Position numbers and translations under genes: made by a program. Positions 17,748 through 27,924 of a stretch of DNA of 64,000 nucleotides are shown here, piece after piece. The DNA is from JBBATK01 sp044228285 (GTDB taxonomy: Bacteria > Bacteroidota > Ignavibacteria > Kapaibacteriales > NICIL-2). Location: positions 372,001-436,000 of the forward strand of contig JBGAVD010000002.1 of NCBI GenBank assembly GCA_044228285.1. The letters are read 5' to 3'. Each line of letters starts with the position of its first letter. The stretch's first letter is position 1. The notes beneath the pieces are model-generated. The model worked only from the letters and a program-made list of their open reading frames with translations. It ran no database searches and was not told the DNA's origin.

Positions 17748-20700
17748 ATGAAGAAGCTAAATCTTGTTTTACTGCTTGTCGTAATGTCGATCCAGTTATA
17801 CGCTGCGGAGACGCGAGTGATGTCGTACCAAGGGCTGTTGACAGACGCTAAACAGCAGATAGTGGCCGACAGTATCTACTCAATTACTTTTGCGATCTAC
17901 GATGTTCCCAACGGTGGGACTGCCCTTTGGGTGGAGACTCAAAGTGTACGCACCGTAAAGGGTGTGTTTGATGCTAATCTTGGGAGTGTGAATCCCATAA
18001 ATCTTAGCTTCAATACGCAGTACTATCTTGGCGTTCAACTACAAGGCAGCAGCGAGATGATACCCCGTCTGGTACTTGGAGCCTCGGCTTACACCCTTCG
18101 CGCGGAACAAGCAACTGTTGCAGAGTCTGTTTCACCTAGTGCATCCGGCGTCGTTCGAAGTTTGAATGCCCTCCACGGCGATTTAATCCTGAAAGGAAGC
18201 GGATCTACGTTGGTGTCAGTTCAGAGGGACACCATAGACATCTTCACGCAACCAAGTGGCTTGACTGAGATTCGCTCAGCTGATGTTGCACTGCAAGTAA
18301 CAAGTCCGCAGGGACCTATCGTCTCTCTCCAGTTAAAAGATAGCTCGGTTTCGTTGCAGAAACTCGCTCCAGGTGTTGTTCCAGTATCTCTTCCTCCAAG
18401 TGGAATAGCTAGTGGCGACCTCAGTGGATTGTACCCGGCACCTCAGGTCGCCAATGGTGTTATCACTAACGAAAAACTTGCTACCGCTGCAGTCACAACA
18501 GCAAAGCTTGAAGACCTCTCGGTTACTACTCTAAAACTTTCAGACAGCTCTGTAACTGATAGAAAAATCGCCCACGGCATTAGTTATGCTAAACTCAGCG
18601 GTGCTCCCACATCGCTACCACCAAGCGGTGCGGCTTCAGGAGATCTCAGCGGAAGCTATCCGGCGCCAGTTGTCGCTGCCGGAGCAATTACAAGCACCAA
18701 GCTTGCTGATGATGCAGTTAGTACAGCAAAGATTCTCGATGCAAATGTGACGAGCTCAAAGCTTGCTGACAACGCCGTTACAACTGCCAAGATTACGGAT
18801 GCTCATGTTACGAGCTCAAAGCTCGCAGATACAGCGGTCACCGATTCAAAAATCGCCCACGGCATTAGTTATGCTAAACTTAGCGGTGCTCCCGCATCGC
18901 TACCTCCAAGCGGTGCGGCTTCAGGAGATCTCAGCGGAAGTTATCCAGCACCAGTTGTCGCTGCCGGAGCAATTACAAGCACCAAGCTTGCAGATGATGC
19001 AGTTAGTACAGTAAAGATTCTCGACGCAAATGTGACGACCTCAAAGCTTGCTGACAATGCTGTTACAACTGCCAAGATCGCGGATGCTCATGTTACCAAC
19101 TCAAAGCTCGCAGATACAGCGGTCACGGATTCGAAAATCGCCCACGGCATTAGTTATGCTAAACTCAGCGGTGCTCCCACAACGTTGCCTCCGAGCGGTA
19201 CGGCGTCAGGAGATCTCAGCGGAAGTTATCCAGCCCCAGTTGTCGCTGCCGGAGCAATTACAAACACCAAGCTTGCTGATGATGCAGTTAGTACAGCAAA
19301 GATCCTCGACGCAAATGTGACGACCTCAAAGCTTGCCGACAATGCTGTTACGACTCCAAAGATTCTCGACGCAAATGTGACGACCTCAAAGCTTGCTGAC
19401 AACGCCGTTACAACTACCAAGATTGCGGATGCTCATGTTACCAACTCAAAGCTCGCAGATACAGCGGTCACCGATTCGAAAATCGCCCACGGCATTAGTT
19501 ATGCTAAACTTAGCGGTGTTCCCGCATCGCTGCCTCCGAGCGGTGCGGCTTCAGGCGATCTCAGCGGAAGTTATCCAGCCCCAGTTGTCGCTGCCGGAGC
19601 AATTACAAACACCAAGCTTGCTGATGATGCAGTTAGTACAGCAAAGATCCTCGACGCAAATGTGACGAGCTCAAAGCTTGCCGACAATGCTGTTACGACT
19701 CCAAAGATTCTCGACGCAAATGTGACGACCTCAAAGCTTGCTGACAACGCCGTTACAACTGCCAAGATTACGGATGCTCATGTTACGAGCTCAAAGCTCG
19801 CCGATACAGCGGTCACCGATTCAAAGATCGCCCACGGCATTAGCTATGCTAAACTTAGCGGTGCTCCCACAACGTTGCCTCCGAGCGGTGCGGCTTCAGG
19901 CGATCTCAGCGGAAGTTATCCAGCACCAGTTGTCGCTGCCGGAGCAATTACAAGCACCAAGCTTGCTGATGATGCAGTTAGTACAGCAAAGATCCTCGAC
20001 GCAAATGTGACGAGCTCAAAGCTTGCTGACAATGCTGTTACGACTCCAAAGATCCTCGACGCAAATGTGACGAGCTCAAAGCTTGCAGACAATGCTGTTA
20101 CGACGCCAAAGATTCTCGACGCAAATGTGACGAGCTCAAAGCTTGCAGACAACGCCGTTACAACTGCCAAGATTACGGATGCTCATGTTACCAACTCAAA
20201 GCTCGCTGATACAGCGGTCACCGATTCGAAAATCGCCCACGGCATTAGTTATGCTAAACTCAGCGGTGCTCCCACAACGTTGCCTCCGAGCGGTGCGGCT
20301 TCAGGCGATCTCAGCGGAAGTTATCCAGCACCAGTTGTCGCTGCCGGAGCAATTACAAACACCAAGCTTGCTGATGATGCAGTTAGTACAGCAAAGATTC
20401 TCGACGCAAATGTGACGAGCTCAAAGCTTGCAGACAATGCTGTTACGACGCCAAAGATTCTCGACGCAAATGTGACGACCTCAAAGCTTGCTGACAACGC
20501 CGTTACAACTGCCAAGATTACGGATGCTCATGTTACGAGCTCAAAGCTCGCTGATACAGCGGTCACCGACTCGAAAATCGCCCACGGCATTAGTTATGCT
20601 AAACTCAGCGGTGCTCCCACAACGTTGCCTCCGAGCGGTGCGGCGTCAGGCGATCTCAGCGGAAGTTATCCAGCACCAGTTGTTGCTGCCGGAGCAATTA

Positions 20701-23700
20701 CAAACACCAAGCTTGCTGATGATGCAGTTAGTACAGCAAAGATCCTCGACGCAAATGTGACGACCTCAAAGCTTGCCGACAATGCTGTTACGACTCTAAA
20801 GATCCTCGACGCAAATGTGACGACCTCAAAGCTTGCTGACAATGCTGTTACGACGCCAAAGATTCTCGACGCAAATGTGACGACCTCAAAGCTTGCTGAC
20901 AATGCCGTTACAACTACCAAGATTACGGATGCTCATGTTACCAGCTCAAAGCTCGCCGATACAGCTGTTACAAATTCGAAAATCGCCCACGGCATAAGTT
21001 ATGCTAAACTCAGCGGTGCTCCCACATCGTTACCACCAAGCGGTGCGGCTTCAGGAGATCTCAGCGGAAGCTATCCGGCGCCAGTTGTCGCTGTCGGAGC
21101 AATCACAAACACCAAGCTTGCAGATGATGCAGTTAGCACTACAAAGATTCTAGATGTAAATGTGACGACCTCGAAGTTGGCTGACAACGCTGTAAACACA
21201 TCGAAACTCGCCGATGGAAGTGTCAGCACTACGAAACTTGCAGATGTTGCAGTTACAACAGTGAAAGTTGCAGATGCGAGCATTACAAATGCTAAGCTAG
21301 CCGATGCATCGGTCAATGATGTAAAAGTTGCAAGTGGTATCAGCTATGCGAAACTGAGTGGAGCTCCCAGTTCGTTGCCACCGAACGGACCTGCCAGTGG
21401 AGATCTTAGTGGAAACTATCCTGCACCGACTGTTGGCGTAGGAGCTATTACGGCAACGAAGATTGCGAACGATGCTGTTACTTCTGCGAAGATCGCAGAT
21501 GCAAACGTTACGACAGCGAAGCTGGCGGATGAAGCAATAACAACTGCGAAACTCATTGACGGGAGTGTCACGAACGTGAAGCTTGCTGACGCGGCAGTAA
21601 CAGACGCGAAAGTGTCCGTTGGCATTAGTTACACTAAACTCAGTGGAGCTCCATTGTCATTACCGCCAAGTGGTGCTGCCTCGGGTGACTTGAGTGGGAC
21701 ATACCCCTCACCAATAGTAGCTGCAAACGCAATAACGAGTTCGAAGATTGCTGACGCAAATGTCACCACAGTAAAATTGGCGGATGCGGCTGTAACCATG
21801 CAAAAGCTTCACAGTGGTGGGGCAAGTCCGGGTCAGGTTCTTCAGTGGAATGGAAGTTCATGGCTACCTACAACACCTACGAGCATGAACTACTTCAGCG
21901 AGTCTCGGAGTACGTTGCCGCCAAACAACTCACAGCCAGCTCATCAGTTTATCGTTAGTGGATCAGACCTCGCGATCGACGCGGTTATAAGTCCCAAAGG
22001 CGTTGGAGCATTTTGTCTGGATCTCGCAGATAACTCCAGCACTGGTGGAGCAAAACGCGGCCTTTATGCCATAGATCTTCAACGTGTACGCAACACCGCG
22101 TCGCAGGTAGCTAGCGGGAGCTATGCAACAATCTTGGGTGGATCAAACAATACTGCATCGGGAAACTATGCCACTATAGCTGGTGGAGCAAGTAATTCCG
22201 CGGGTTTTTGCGGTACCATTGGAGGTGGATCTGGCAATACGTCAAATGGCAATTACTCTGGTTCGTTGAGCGGAGTGAACAATAGTGCGGGCGGGGCTGG
22301 CGCCGTTGTTGCTGGCGGTGAACAATGTAATGCCAGCGCTGTGCGTGCATCAATAACAGGTGGTTACGGTAACACTGCAAGTCTTGAAGGTGCGCACGTT
22401 GGCGGAGGGTCCTTCAACGCGGCAAGCAACTTAAACAGTGTAGTGGCTGGCGGGCATTTCAACGTTGCGTCTAATGTTCGCTCAGCAGTTGGAGGTGGTT
22501 TGTCGAATACAGCAAGTGGAGACGGGGCCGTCATCGCCGGAGGCTCGTACAACATCTCAAGCGGTGGTGTGTCGGCTATTATAGGTGGTAGTAACAACCT
22601 TGCGAGTGGTTTTGCTTCAACAGTTGGCGGAGGAACACAAGACACAGCCTCTGGAACGGGTTCAGTAGTAGGCGGCGGACAGTATTGTAAAGCTAGTGCT
22701 GGTAACTCCACCGTTGGAGGTGGATCTTATAACAAGGCAACTGGTTTGGCTTCGACGATTGCGGGCGGTTACAATAACGAAGTGTTTTCTTCCTATGCAA
22801 GCATAGGTGGTGGCCTGTCAAACGTTTGTTCGGGCATCTATGCGACTGTAGCTGGAGGCTATGGTAATGCAGCCACAGTTCAGTCAGCCTCTGTATTGGG
22901 AGGAGAAGAGAACTGGGCTTCGGGCTTGTACTCGGGAGTGTTCGGTGGAAATTCCAACTCAGCAAGTGGTCAACATTCATATGTACTTGGAGGTTATAAC
23001 AATACTGTGGCAACGCAGTTTTCCAGTGTGCTCGGAGGTTCAAACAATGCAAGTGCAGCTGGTGCATTTCATTCAGTGGTCCTTTCTGGCCAACTTAATG
23101 AGGTATCGACTGGCTATTCATGTATTCTCGGGGGTAGTAGCAACACAACAAGTGGACACTATAATTTGGTCTATGGAAATGGTGTAACGCCAACTGCAGC
23201 TGAGCCATATCGAGTATATTTCTTTGGAGGAAGTGCTTCTGGGATGCTCAGCATAAACCGACTCGATGCTGACTATCCAATCCATGTCGGAACGACAAGT
23301 TCAGACGGGAATGGAGCATACTTAAGTGCAGGCGGTCAGTGGACCGATGGTTCGTCGCGCAGTTTTAAAGATCGATACACAACTCTCGACAGTGCCGACG
23401 TGTTGCGAAAAGTAAAGGGCTTAGACCTGCGTGGTTGGTGGTACAAGAACACACAGGAGTACCATATTGGTCCTTTTGCAGAAGACTTTCGAGAGAATTT
23501 TGGAACGGGGGTATTAGACAATCCGTCAAGTTCTCATTACCTTTCTGCCACAGACATTGCAGGCGTTGCCCTCTACTCTAGCCAACAACTTATCAAGAGC
23601 AGTGAGGCTCAGCTGGCTCGTGTCGCCGAACTCGAAGAACGCGTCGCGAAACTTGAGTCATTATTGAATTCAAGTGATCGCCGAGCTATCTCTCAGGGCT

Positions 23701-24011
23701 TTGCAGCGCAGAATGTACTACCGCAGACTGCGCCTACCGAAGAATCAGCAGTTCGCATTTTGTCGATTGTGCCAGACCCAGCAAGCTCACAGATCGTTGT
23801 GCATTTCCGTCTAGAACATAGTGCCACTGTTACTCTCAGTATCGTCAGTGGAACTGGAGAGCTGCAACAAGCAGTTCTCACGGCAATGCCTATGCGTAGT
23901 GGCAGCTTTGAGATTGATGCAAACATTCAGAATCTTGCTAGTGGCTGGTATTTGTTGAATCTAGAGAGTGACACTGGTGCAGCTCAGCGTCTCTTTCGTG
24001 TACTGCGCTAG
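17748..24011 (+). CDS. Giant repetitive T9SS surface protein with YadA-like head repeats and S74-type chaperone domain
   Basis: A protein of 2087 residues from ATG 17748, where a signal peptide MKKLNLVLLLVVMSIQLYAAE begins; the frame opens earlier but without one. Order: about 200 residues of a jelly-roll-like lead (VMSYQGLLTDAKQQIV ... FAIYDVPNGGTALWVE); residues 210-1350 a nested repeat of GISYAKLSGAP, PPSGAASGDLSGSYPAP and ILDANVTTSKLADNAVTT blocks; residues 1450-1815 YadA-like repeats (GGSNNTASGNYATIAGG type); residues 1865-1965 an S74-like intramolecular chaperone (SSRSFKDRYTTLDSADVLRKV, GPFAEDFRENFG) and a short coiled coil; residues 2005-2087 a T9SS sorting domain. It is probably a trimeric fibre displayed on the cell surface for adhesion. 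It heads a three-gene run. Confidence 0.92.
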   Translation: MKKLNLVLLLVVMSIQLYAAETRVMSYQGLLTDAKQQIVADSIYSITFAIYDVPNGGTALWVETQSVRTVKGVFDANLGSVNPINLSFNTQYYLGVQLQGSSEMIPRLVLGASAYTLRAEQATVAESVSPSASGVVRSLNALHGDLILKGSGSTLVSVQRDTIDIFTQPSGLTEIRSADVALQVTSPQGPIVSLQLKDSSVSLQKLAPGVVPVSLPPSGIASGDLSGLYPAPQVANGVITNEKLATAAVTTAKLEDLSVTTLKLSDSSVTDRKIAHGISYAKLSGAPTSLPPSGAASGDLSGSYPAPVVAAGAITSTKLADDAVSTAKILDANVTSSKLADNAVTTAKITDAHVTSSKLADTAVTDSKIAHGISYAKLSGAPASLPPSGAASGDLSGSYPAPVVAAGAITSTKLADDAVSTVKILDANVTTSKLADNAVTTAKIADAHVTNSKLADTAVTDSKIAHGISYAKLSGAPTTLPPSGTASGDLSGSYPAPVVAAGAITNTKLADDAVSTAKILDANVTTSKLADNAVTTPKILDANVTTSKLADNAVTTTKIADAHVTNSKLADTAVTDSKIAHGISYAKLSGVPASLPPSGAASGDLSGSYPAPVVAAGAITNTKLADDAVSTAKILDANVTSSKLADNAVTTPKILDANVTTSKLADNAVTTAKITDAHVTSSKLADTAVTDSKIAHGISYAKLSGAPTTLPPSGAASGDLSGSYPAPVVAAGAITSTKLADDAVSTAKILDANVTSSKLADNAVTTPKILDANVTSSKLADNAVTTPKILDANVTSSKLADNAVTTAKITDAHVTNSKLADTAVTDSKIAHGISYAKLSGAPTTLPPSGAASGDLSGSYPAPVVAAGAITNTKLADDAVSTAKILDANVTSSKLADNAVTTPKILDANVTTSKLADNAVTTAKITDAHVTSSKLADTAVTDSKIAHGISYAKLSGAPTTLPPSGAASGDLSGSYPAPVVAAGAITNTKLADDAVSTAKILDANVTTSKLADNAVTTLKILDANVTTSKLADNAVTTPKILDANVTTSKLADNAVTTTKITDAHVTSSKLADTAVTNSKIAHGISYAKLSGAPTSLPPSGAASGDLSGSYPAPVVAVGAITNTKLADDAVSTTKILDVNVTTSKLADNAVNTSKLADGSVSTTKLADVAVTTVKVADASITNAKLADASVNDVKVASGISYAKLSGAPSSLPPNGPASGDLSGNYPAPTVGVGAITATKIANDAVTSAKIADANVTTAKLADEAITTAKLIDGSVTNVKLADAAVTDAKVSVGISYTKLSGAPLSLPPSGAASGDLSGTYPSPIVAANAITSSKIADANVTTVKLADAAVTMQKLHSGGASPGQVLQWNGSSWLPTTPTSMNYFSESRSTLPPNNSQPAHQFIVSGSDLAIDAVISPKGVGAFCLDLADNSSTGGAKRGLYAIDLQRVRNTASQVASGSYATILGGSNNTASGNYATIAGGASNSAGFCGTIGGGSGNTSNGNYSGSLSGVNNSAGGAGAVVAGGEQCNASAVRASITGGYGNTASLEGAHVGGGSFNAASNLNSVVAGGHFNVASNVRSAVGGGLSNTASGDGAVIAGGSYNISSGGVSAIIGGSNNLASGFASTVGGGTQDTASGTGSVVGGGQYCKASAGNSTVGGGSYNKATGLASTIAGGYNNEVFSSYASIGGGLSNVCSGIYATVAGGYGNAATVQSASVLGGEENWASGLYSGVFGGNSNSASGQHSYVLGGYNNTVATQFSSVLGGSNNASAAGAFHSVVLSGQLNEVSTGYSCILGGSSNTTSGHYNLVYGNGVTPTAAEPYRVYFFGGSASGMLSINRLDADYPIHVGTTSSDGNGAYLSAGGQWTDGSSRSFKDRYTTLDSADVLRKVKGLDLRGWWYKNTQEYHIGPFAEDFRENFGTGVLDNPSSSHYLSATDIAGVALYSSQQLIKSSEAQLARVAELEERVAKLESLLNSSDRRAISQGFAAQNVLPQTAPTEESAVRILSIVPDPASSQIVVHFRLEHSATVTLSIVSGTGELQQAVLTAMPMRSGSFEIDANIQNLASGWYLLNLESDTGAAQRLFRVLR
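18385..21800 (+). repeat. Nested in-frame repeats inside the giant gene
   Basis: About ten units of 285, 345 or 405 bp. The length step is 60 bp, the number of copies of a 20-residue module with core ILDANVTSSKLADNAVTTPK. The module count in units 1-7 reads 1, 1, 2, 2, 3, 2, 3. Units 1-7 are almost identical in DNA, while the first lead-in and the last two to three units have diverged, the usual sign of recent unequal crossing-over in the centre. Assembly collapse or expansion is possible here. Confidence 0.95.
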
Positions 24012-24137
24012 AGACTGAGAAGAAACTGTGAAATCCAAACTATCGAGCAAATGAGATCAGAACAGAATACGCGCTGTCAGTCTTCGTACTCACTCGTCAA
24101 TATTGCACATTGTGCTAGATGCTGGTGCAAGTTTTCC

Positions 24138-25037
24138 ATGCTGAGAATGGCAATTGTGCTGACTCTTTTTCAGGCACCGTCCGAGATACTTGCCCAGGTG
24201 CAGATATCTCGATCAGTGGTTGGTGGCGGTGCAGCAATCATGTCAGATGGAACTCATGCTCTGCATGCAACTCTTGGACAAGTTGCCATAGGAAGGATCA
24301 CCTCAGGTCAACCGCAGCACTACTCAGGTTTCTGGTACACCGTACAAAAGGACATTGACACTTCGCGCTTCGCCGCCTTAGTAGTCGTACCAAACACTCA
24401 TGCAGCACCAGGTGATCTCGTGAGTATGGTGCTCTTGCTTCAGCAATCTAAGAACATTGTACTGTCCGGTGTGCGCAGCTTTTCCGCTGTGCTCAAGTTT
24501 AATGCTACGCTTCTTGAACCTATCGACTTGAGTCAATACCGTAGAGTACTTGATACGGGCTGGTTGACCGTGAGAGGTGATATTAGGGATAGCTCGCAGG
24601 TGCTAGCGGCAGTCGAATTCCGTGCAAAGCTGGGAGCTCTGGAGGCTACTCCGGTCGAAGTCGATTCATTCCAGTTTCTGGAGAATACAAGCGTAACAAT
24701 TCTCAAGAAAGGTGGAGTGTTTAGTCTTGATGGGGTTTGCCAAGAGAACGGTACGCTGCGACTCATAAAATTTGTTGAGCCAACAACGCTTGCCATAGTC
24801 CCAAACCCTGCTACAACACATGTCGAAGTCAGAGCCTTCATTGCTGAGAAAGGGCTCACGGAGATTTCTATCATCGACATGCGCGGGATAGCTATCGAAC
24901 AACTCTTTTCACAAGAATTGCAACCATCACAATTGCAAATACCTGTCAATCTGTATCAAATTCCGAGTGGTAGCTACTATCTCATTATGCGCACCCCTAA
25001 TGACGTGTTTAGTCAGAAGTTCATCATACAGAAATAG
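24138..25037 (+). CDS. Secreted cohesin-like protein with T9SS sorting domain
   Basis: A protein of 299 residues from ATG 24138 (signal peptide MLRMAIVLTLFQAPSEILAQ); an in-frame ATG at 24051 would add a Cys-rich leader and is less likely. The mature N-terminus has ISRSVVGGGAAIMSDGTHALHATLGQVAIGRITSG, a motif seen before many T9SS cargo domains. Residues about 105-215 (LVVVPNTHAAPGDLVSMVLLL ... EFRAKLGALEATPVEV) resemble the beta sandwich of cohesin-like modules. The end (LAIVPNPATTHVEVRAF ... GSYYLIMRTPNDVFSQKFIIQK) is the T9SS sorting domain. It follows the giant gene closely and precedes the OmpA gene by 4 bases, so the three are probably co-transcribed. Confidence 0.85.
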   Translation: MLRMAIVLTLFQAPSEILAQVQISRSVVGGGAAIMSDGTHALHATLGQVAIGRITSGQPQHYSGFWYTVQKDIDTSRFAALVVVPNTHAAPGDLVSMVLLLQQSKNIVLSGVRSFSAVLKFNATLLEPIDLSQYRRVLDTGWLTVRGDIRDSSQVLAAVEFRAKLGALEATPVEVDSFQFLENTSVTILKKGGVFSLDGVCQENGTLRLIKFVEPTTLAIVPNPATTHVEVRAFIAEKGLTEISIIDMRGIAIEQLFSQELQPSQLQIPVNLYQIPSGSYYLIMRTPNDVFSQKFIIQK

Positions 25038-25041
25038 AGCA

Positions 25042-27099
25042 ATGGAGCGGGTTTACTTCATTCATGCTCGTGCCATTCTTATCAAACGAGCTCTCATTCG
25101 ATACGGCTTGTCTGTTCTCTTTCTCTTACTCTTACAGAGTAAGACCTTGCTGGCTGCTACTGAAGAGACGGACAGTCTGCTGCACTGGAAGATCGGCATA
25201 GGAGTAGACTATGCAATCGATTACCACCAATGCTCGCTACGCTCATTACCAGGAGTTCCGAGTTGCGCACCAATTATATCAGGTGGGAAGGGTAGTGCGT
25301 TGGGATTGAGAGGGTTTGTAGCGCTCCCCATTCGGAGAGGGTTGGTAGCATCTTTGGGTATTGGCTACGTGCAAAGAAGCGGACTGCTATCCACGTCTCA
25401 ACAAGTTCTTGTCGATGCGCGTGGTGCGCAAGAAGCCACGATTCAATACTCAATCGCCGCCGATCTCGCTGCAGTCACGGTGCATCCAGAACTACAATAC
25501 AGTGTGGGTGCGATTGTCGTTCATACGGGTTTCAACATTGGTCTGTTGACGAAAACACAGTACGAGCAGGCAGAACGTATTCTTGCTCCGGCAACTATCA
25601 TGTTTGAGAATGATCGACGTGATCGTATGAACTTCGCTGGTACAATCGACAGGGTCGCACCTTTTTTCAGCTCCTTAACGATTGGACTCAGTTCCAGCTT
25701 CAAGTTACATACTGAGTCTCGCTGGACTATTGAACCAAAGCTTATGTACGCTCACATGATCGGCAATCTACTTCGTACAGCCGATCCATGGGTTGCTCAT
25801 AGTATAGGTATTGGATTGTCTCTCTGTTACTCACGTCAACGTGACAGAGAAATTGTCCGACCAACAATTGAGGTCGAGCCAGAACCAGTCCTACCACCTG
25901 TGCCACCAATTGCGGTAGTTCCTAAGCCAAAATTGCTCTTCCCGGAGCTGCAGTTCGTACCCCGCCTGCGCGACTCGAACAACACAGAAATGGATCTACA
26001 ATTCGTGGTTCGAAACACAATCTCTCAGAATACATACGCAATGATCAACTATGTCTTCTTCGATAGTGCATCGTCGAAGTTAGCTTGGCGGTACAAGACC
26101 TTGTCGACTGACGAAAGAAAGCGTTTTACGGCAACTGAGCTCAATGCAACAAGCACCATGGAAATCTACTATAACATTTTGAACCTTGTCGGTTACCGGA
26201 TGTCTCTGGATCAACGTAGTCGAATTGCTCTCATTGGTTGCAATTCAGGTGTAGGATCTGAAAAGAATAATATTGTGCTTTCAAAAGCACGAGCAGAATC
26301 TGTCAAGTCGTACCTCTGTAACACATGGGGTATTAACGCATCCCGAATTACTATATCTGCCAGAAATCTACCTGAGGCAGCCTCAAATAGTAGCACGGAG
26401 GATGGAATAGAGGAGAACCGTAGAGTTGAAATTCGCACCGAGTTTGAAGAGCTTCTTGAACCGCTGATCTTTAGCGATACTGCTTGTGCGCTGAATGCGG
26501 CCAAGGTACTGTATCCTGGTAATGTTAATACAGAGATTTCGGTGAGTTCTTGGTTGCTTTCAGTTGTTAGTAATGATAAGATCATTACTTCTTTAGGAGA
26601 CCGAGGAACACCTCCAGATGAGATTGTATGGGATACTGAAATTGATCGTGAACAGATACGGCAGGCAAAAGGAACATTGAAAGCAATTCTCAAAGTCATC
26701 GATACGGATGGACGAGAATATTCGGCGGAGTCTGATGCTATGGAAATCAAGCAACAGCGAGTACGGAACTCTACCATTCAAAGATTCTCTCTTATCACCT
26801 TTGCTTTTAATGCAAGTAACGTCTCACGTGCAGATCGGCGCATTCTCGAAATTATCAAGCAACACATTCTACCGAAGTCTGTTGTTCATGTGACGGGTTA
26901 CACTGATCGTGTGGGAGACCCGGAACACAATCAACAGCTCTCGGAAGAGCGCGCAAAGCAAGTAGCCAAACTCTTGAACATCAAAGGTGAAAATGCAAAA
27001 GGAGAGGGGGCGTCAAATCCTCTGTATGATAATTCCACGCCGGAAGGACGGTTTTATAGCAGGACAGTGATTGTTACCATTGAGACCCCGATTGACTAA
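25042..27099 (+). CDS. OmpA-family outer-membrane protein with two peptidoglycan-binding-type domains
   Basis: A protein of 685 residues from ATG 25042. A signal-anchor (ALIRYGLSVLFLLLLQSKTLLA) precedes an N-terminal beta-barrel of about 230 residues with alternating hydrophobic strands (YSVGAIVVHTGFNIGLLTK, SIGIGLSLCYSR). A proline-rich hinge (VLPPVPPIAVVPKPK) leads to two OmpA-like domains. The first, about 335-485, has YVFFDSASSKL, SRIALIGCNSGVGSEKNNIVLSKARAESVKSYL and ENRRVEI. The second, about 590-680, has TFAFNASNVSRADRRIL and VTGYTDRVGDPEHNQQLSEERAKQVAKLL, but its end RFYSRTV replaces the usual NRRVE. It likely tethers the outer membrane to peptidoglycan and may anchor or organise the two secreted neighbours. 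Confidence 0.9.
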   Translation: MERVYFIHARAILIKRALIRYGLSVLFLLLLQSKTLLAATEETDSLLHWKIGIGVDYAIDYHQCSLRSLPGVPSCAPIISGGKGSALGLRGFVALPIRRGLVASLGIGYVQRSGLLSTSQQVLVDARGAQEATIQYSIAADLAAVTVHPELQYSVGAIVVHTGFNIGLLTKTQYEQAERILAPATIMFENDRRDRMNFAGTIDRVAPFFSSLTIGLSSSFKLHTESRWTIEPKLMYAHMIGNLLRTADPWVAHSIGIGLSLCYSRQRDREIVRPTIEVEPEPVLPPVPPIAVVPKPKLLFPELQFVPRLRDSNNTEMDLQFVVRNTISQNTYAMINYVFFDSASSKLAWRYKTLSTDERKRFTATELNATSTMEIYYNILNLVGYRMSLDQRSRIALIGCNSGVGSEKNNIVLSKARAESVKSYLCNTWGINASRITISARNLPEAASNSSTEDGIEENRRVEIRTEFEELLEPLIFSDTACALNAAKVLYPGNVNTEISVSSWLLSVVSNDKIITSLGDRGTPPDEIVWDTEIDREQIRQAKGTLKAILKVIDTDGREYSAESDAMEIKQQRVRNSTIQRFSLITFAFNASNVSRADRRILEIIKQHILPKSVVHVTGYTDRVGDPEHNQQLSEERAKQVAKLLNIKGENAKGEGASNPLYDNSTPEGRFYSRTVIVTIETPID

Positions 27100-27269
27100 T
27101 GTCTTCAACTGTCTCAATAGGTCTGAAGCAAGTGTGACCTATGTTCGTTGGACGTCGTGTCAAGTTGTTCTCGTGTTCCAGTTAGCTAGTTGACTGAGCT
27201 GAGAATTTTCTAGTTTACAACTGTAGTGGTCGTGGCGTTCTGGGTGAGAACAAGACGCATATTGACTGC

Positions 27270-27618
27270 CGAATTGAGGTAGGCTATCCTCAAGGAAGTG
27301 GAGAAAAATGGCGTCACAACCACTATCTGCAAACACCAGGTCTATGGCAACACACTGTATCAATGGCGTGATCGCACTCAAGTCTCGTGGAACAGTTTGG
27401 TGAGTTATGACCTACCTACACATCGACGCAGAGGTCAAGCGCGTGGTAGCTGAGACCCAGTAACTCAAGGGGCTCGCTGCCGAAAATGAGTTGGCGCTAT
27501 GGATAAAAGAAGAGCTGTGAAGAAAAGCTCTTGTACTTCGAAAGGGCGAATCGTAATCGAGAAGCAGTTCATCAATCAATATTATGCAATCCGGGTAGTT
27601 CTGTTGGAGGTAGATTTG
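27270..27618 (+). pseudogene. IS3-family orfA/orfB junction remnant
   Basis: Out-of-frame and stop-containing similarity to an IS3 transposase. From about 27306 VEKNGVTTTICKHQVYGNTLYQWRD is the helix-turn-helix half of orfA. From about 27421 HIDAEVKRVVAETQ-stop-LKGLAAENELALWIKEEL is its leucine-zipper end. VIEKQFINQYYAIRVVLLEVDLS is the beginning of orfB. It is cut off where the leftward transposase fragment starts. No functional product. Confidence 0.7.
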
Positions 27619-27909
27619 TCACGCTGAGCGATTTGCTTCAAGTCGAACGGCTTGCGCGTGATACGTTGGACGTCTTCCAGATGTCACGGGTCTATTCGTA
27701 CAAGCATCACTTTCGGTGCTTTTAAGCGTTGATTTAGGCTTTTTGGCAAGGATCCTGATTGCATACTTGCGGTTGTAACCACAGTTGGTGCAAAATTCAT
27801 CCAGAATGAGCGATTTGACCTCTTTTGTGGCTGCTTGATATCGCTTGCAGACGGCATCAGCACAGCACTTGCGTGTTTCCATATTCATAACATATGTTCC
27901 CAAAATCAT
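27619..27909 (-). pseudogene. N-terminal fragment of an integrase-type IS transposase
   Basis: The leftward frame begins METRKCCADAVCKRYQAATKEVKSLILDEFCTNCGYNRKYAIRILAKK, which is the usual start of a DDE integrase-type transposase (ISNCY-like). It continues for about 30 residues (SGRRPTYHAQAVR) and then stops, with the whole catalytic domain missing. It lies directly upstream of an ISL3 insertion and abuts an IS3 remnant, so several elements have landed here. Confidence 0.75.
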
Positions 27910-27924
27910 GGTTACATATATTAT

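Noticed and set aside
19048..21000. Repeated 64-90-codon frames on both strands inside the giant gene
   Set aside because: They recur at the repeat period and are out-of-frame readings of the in-frame repeats.
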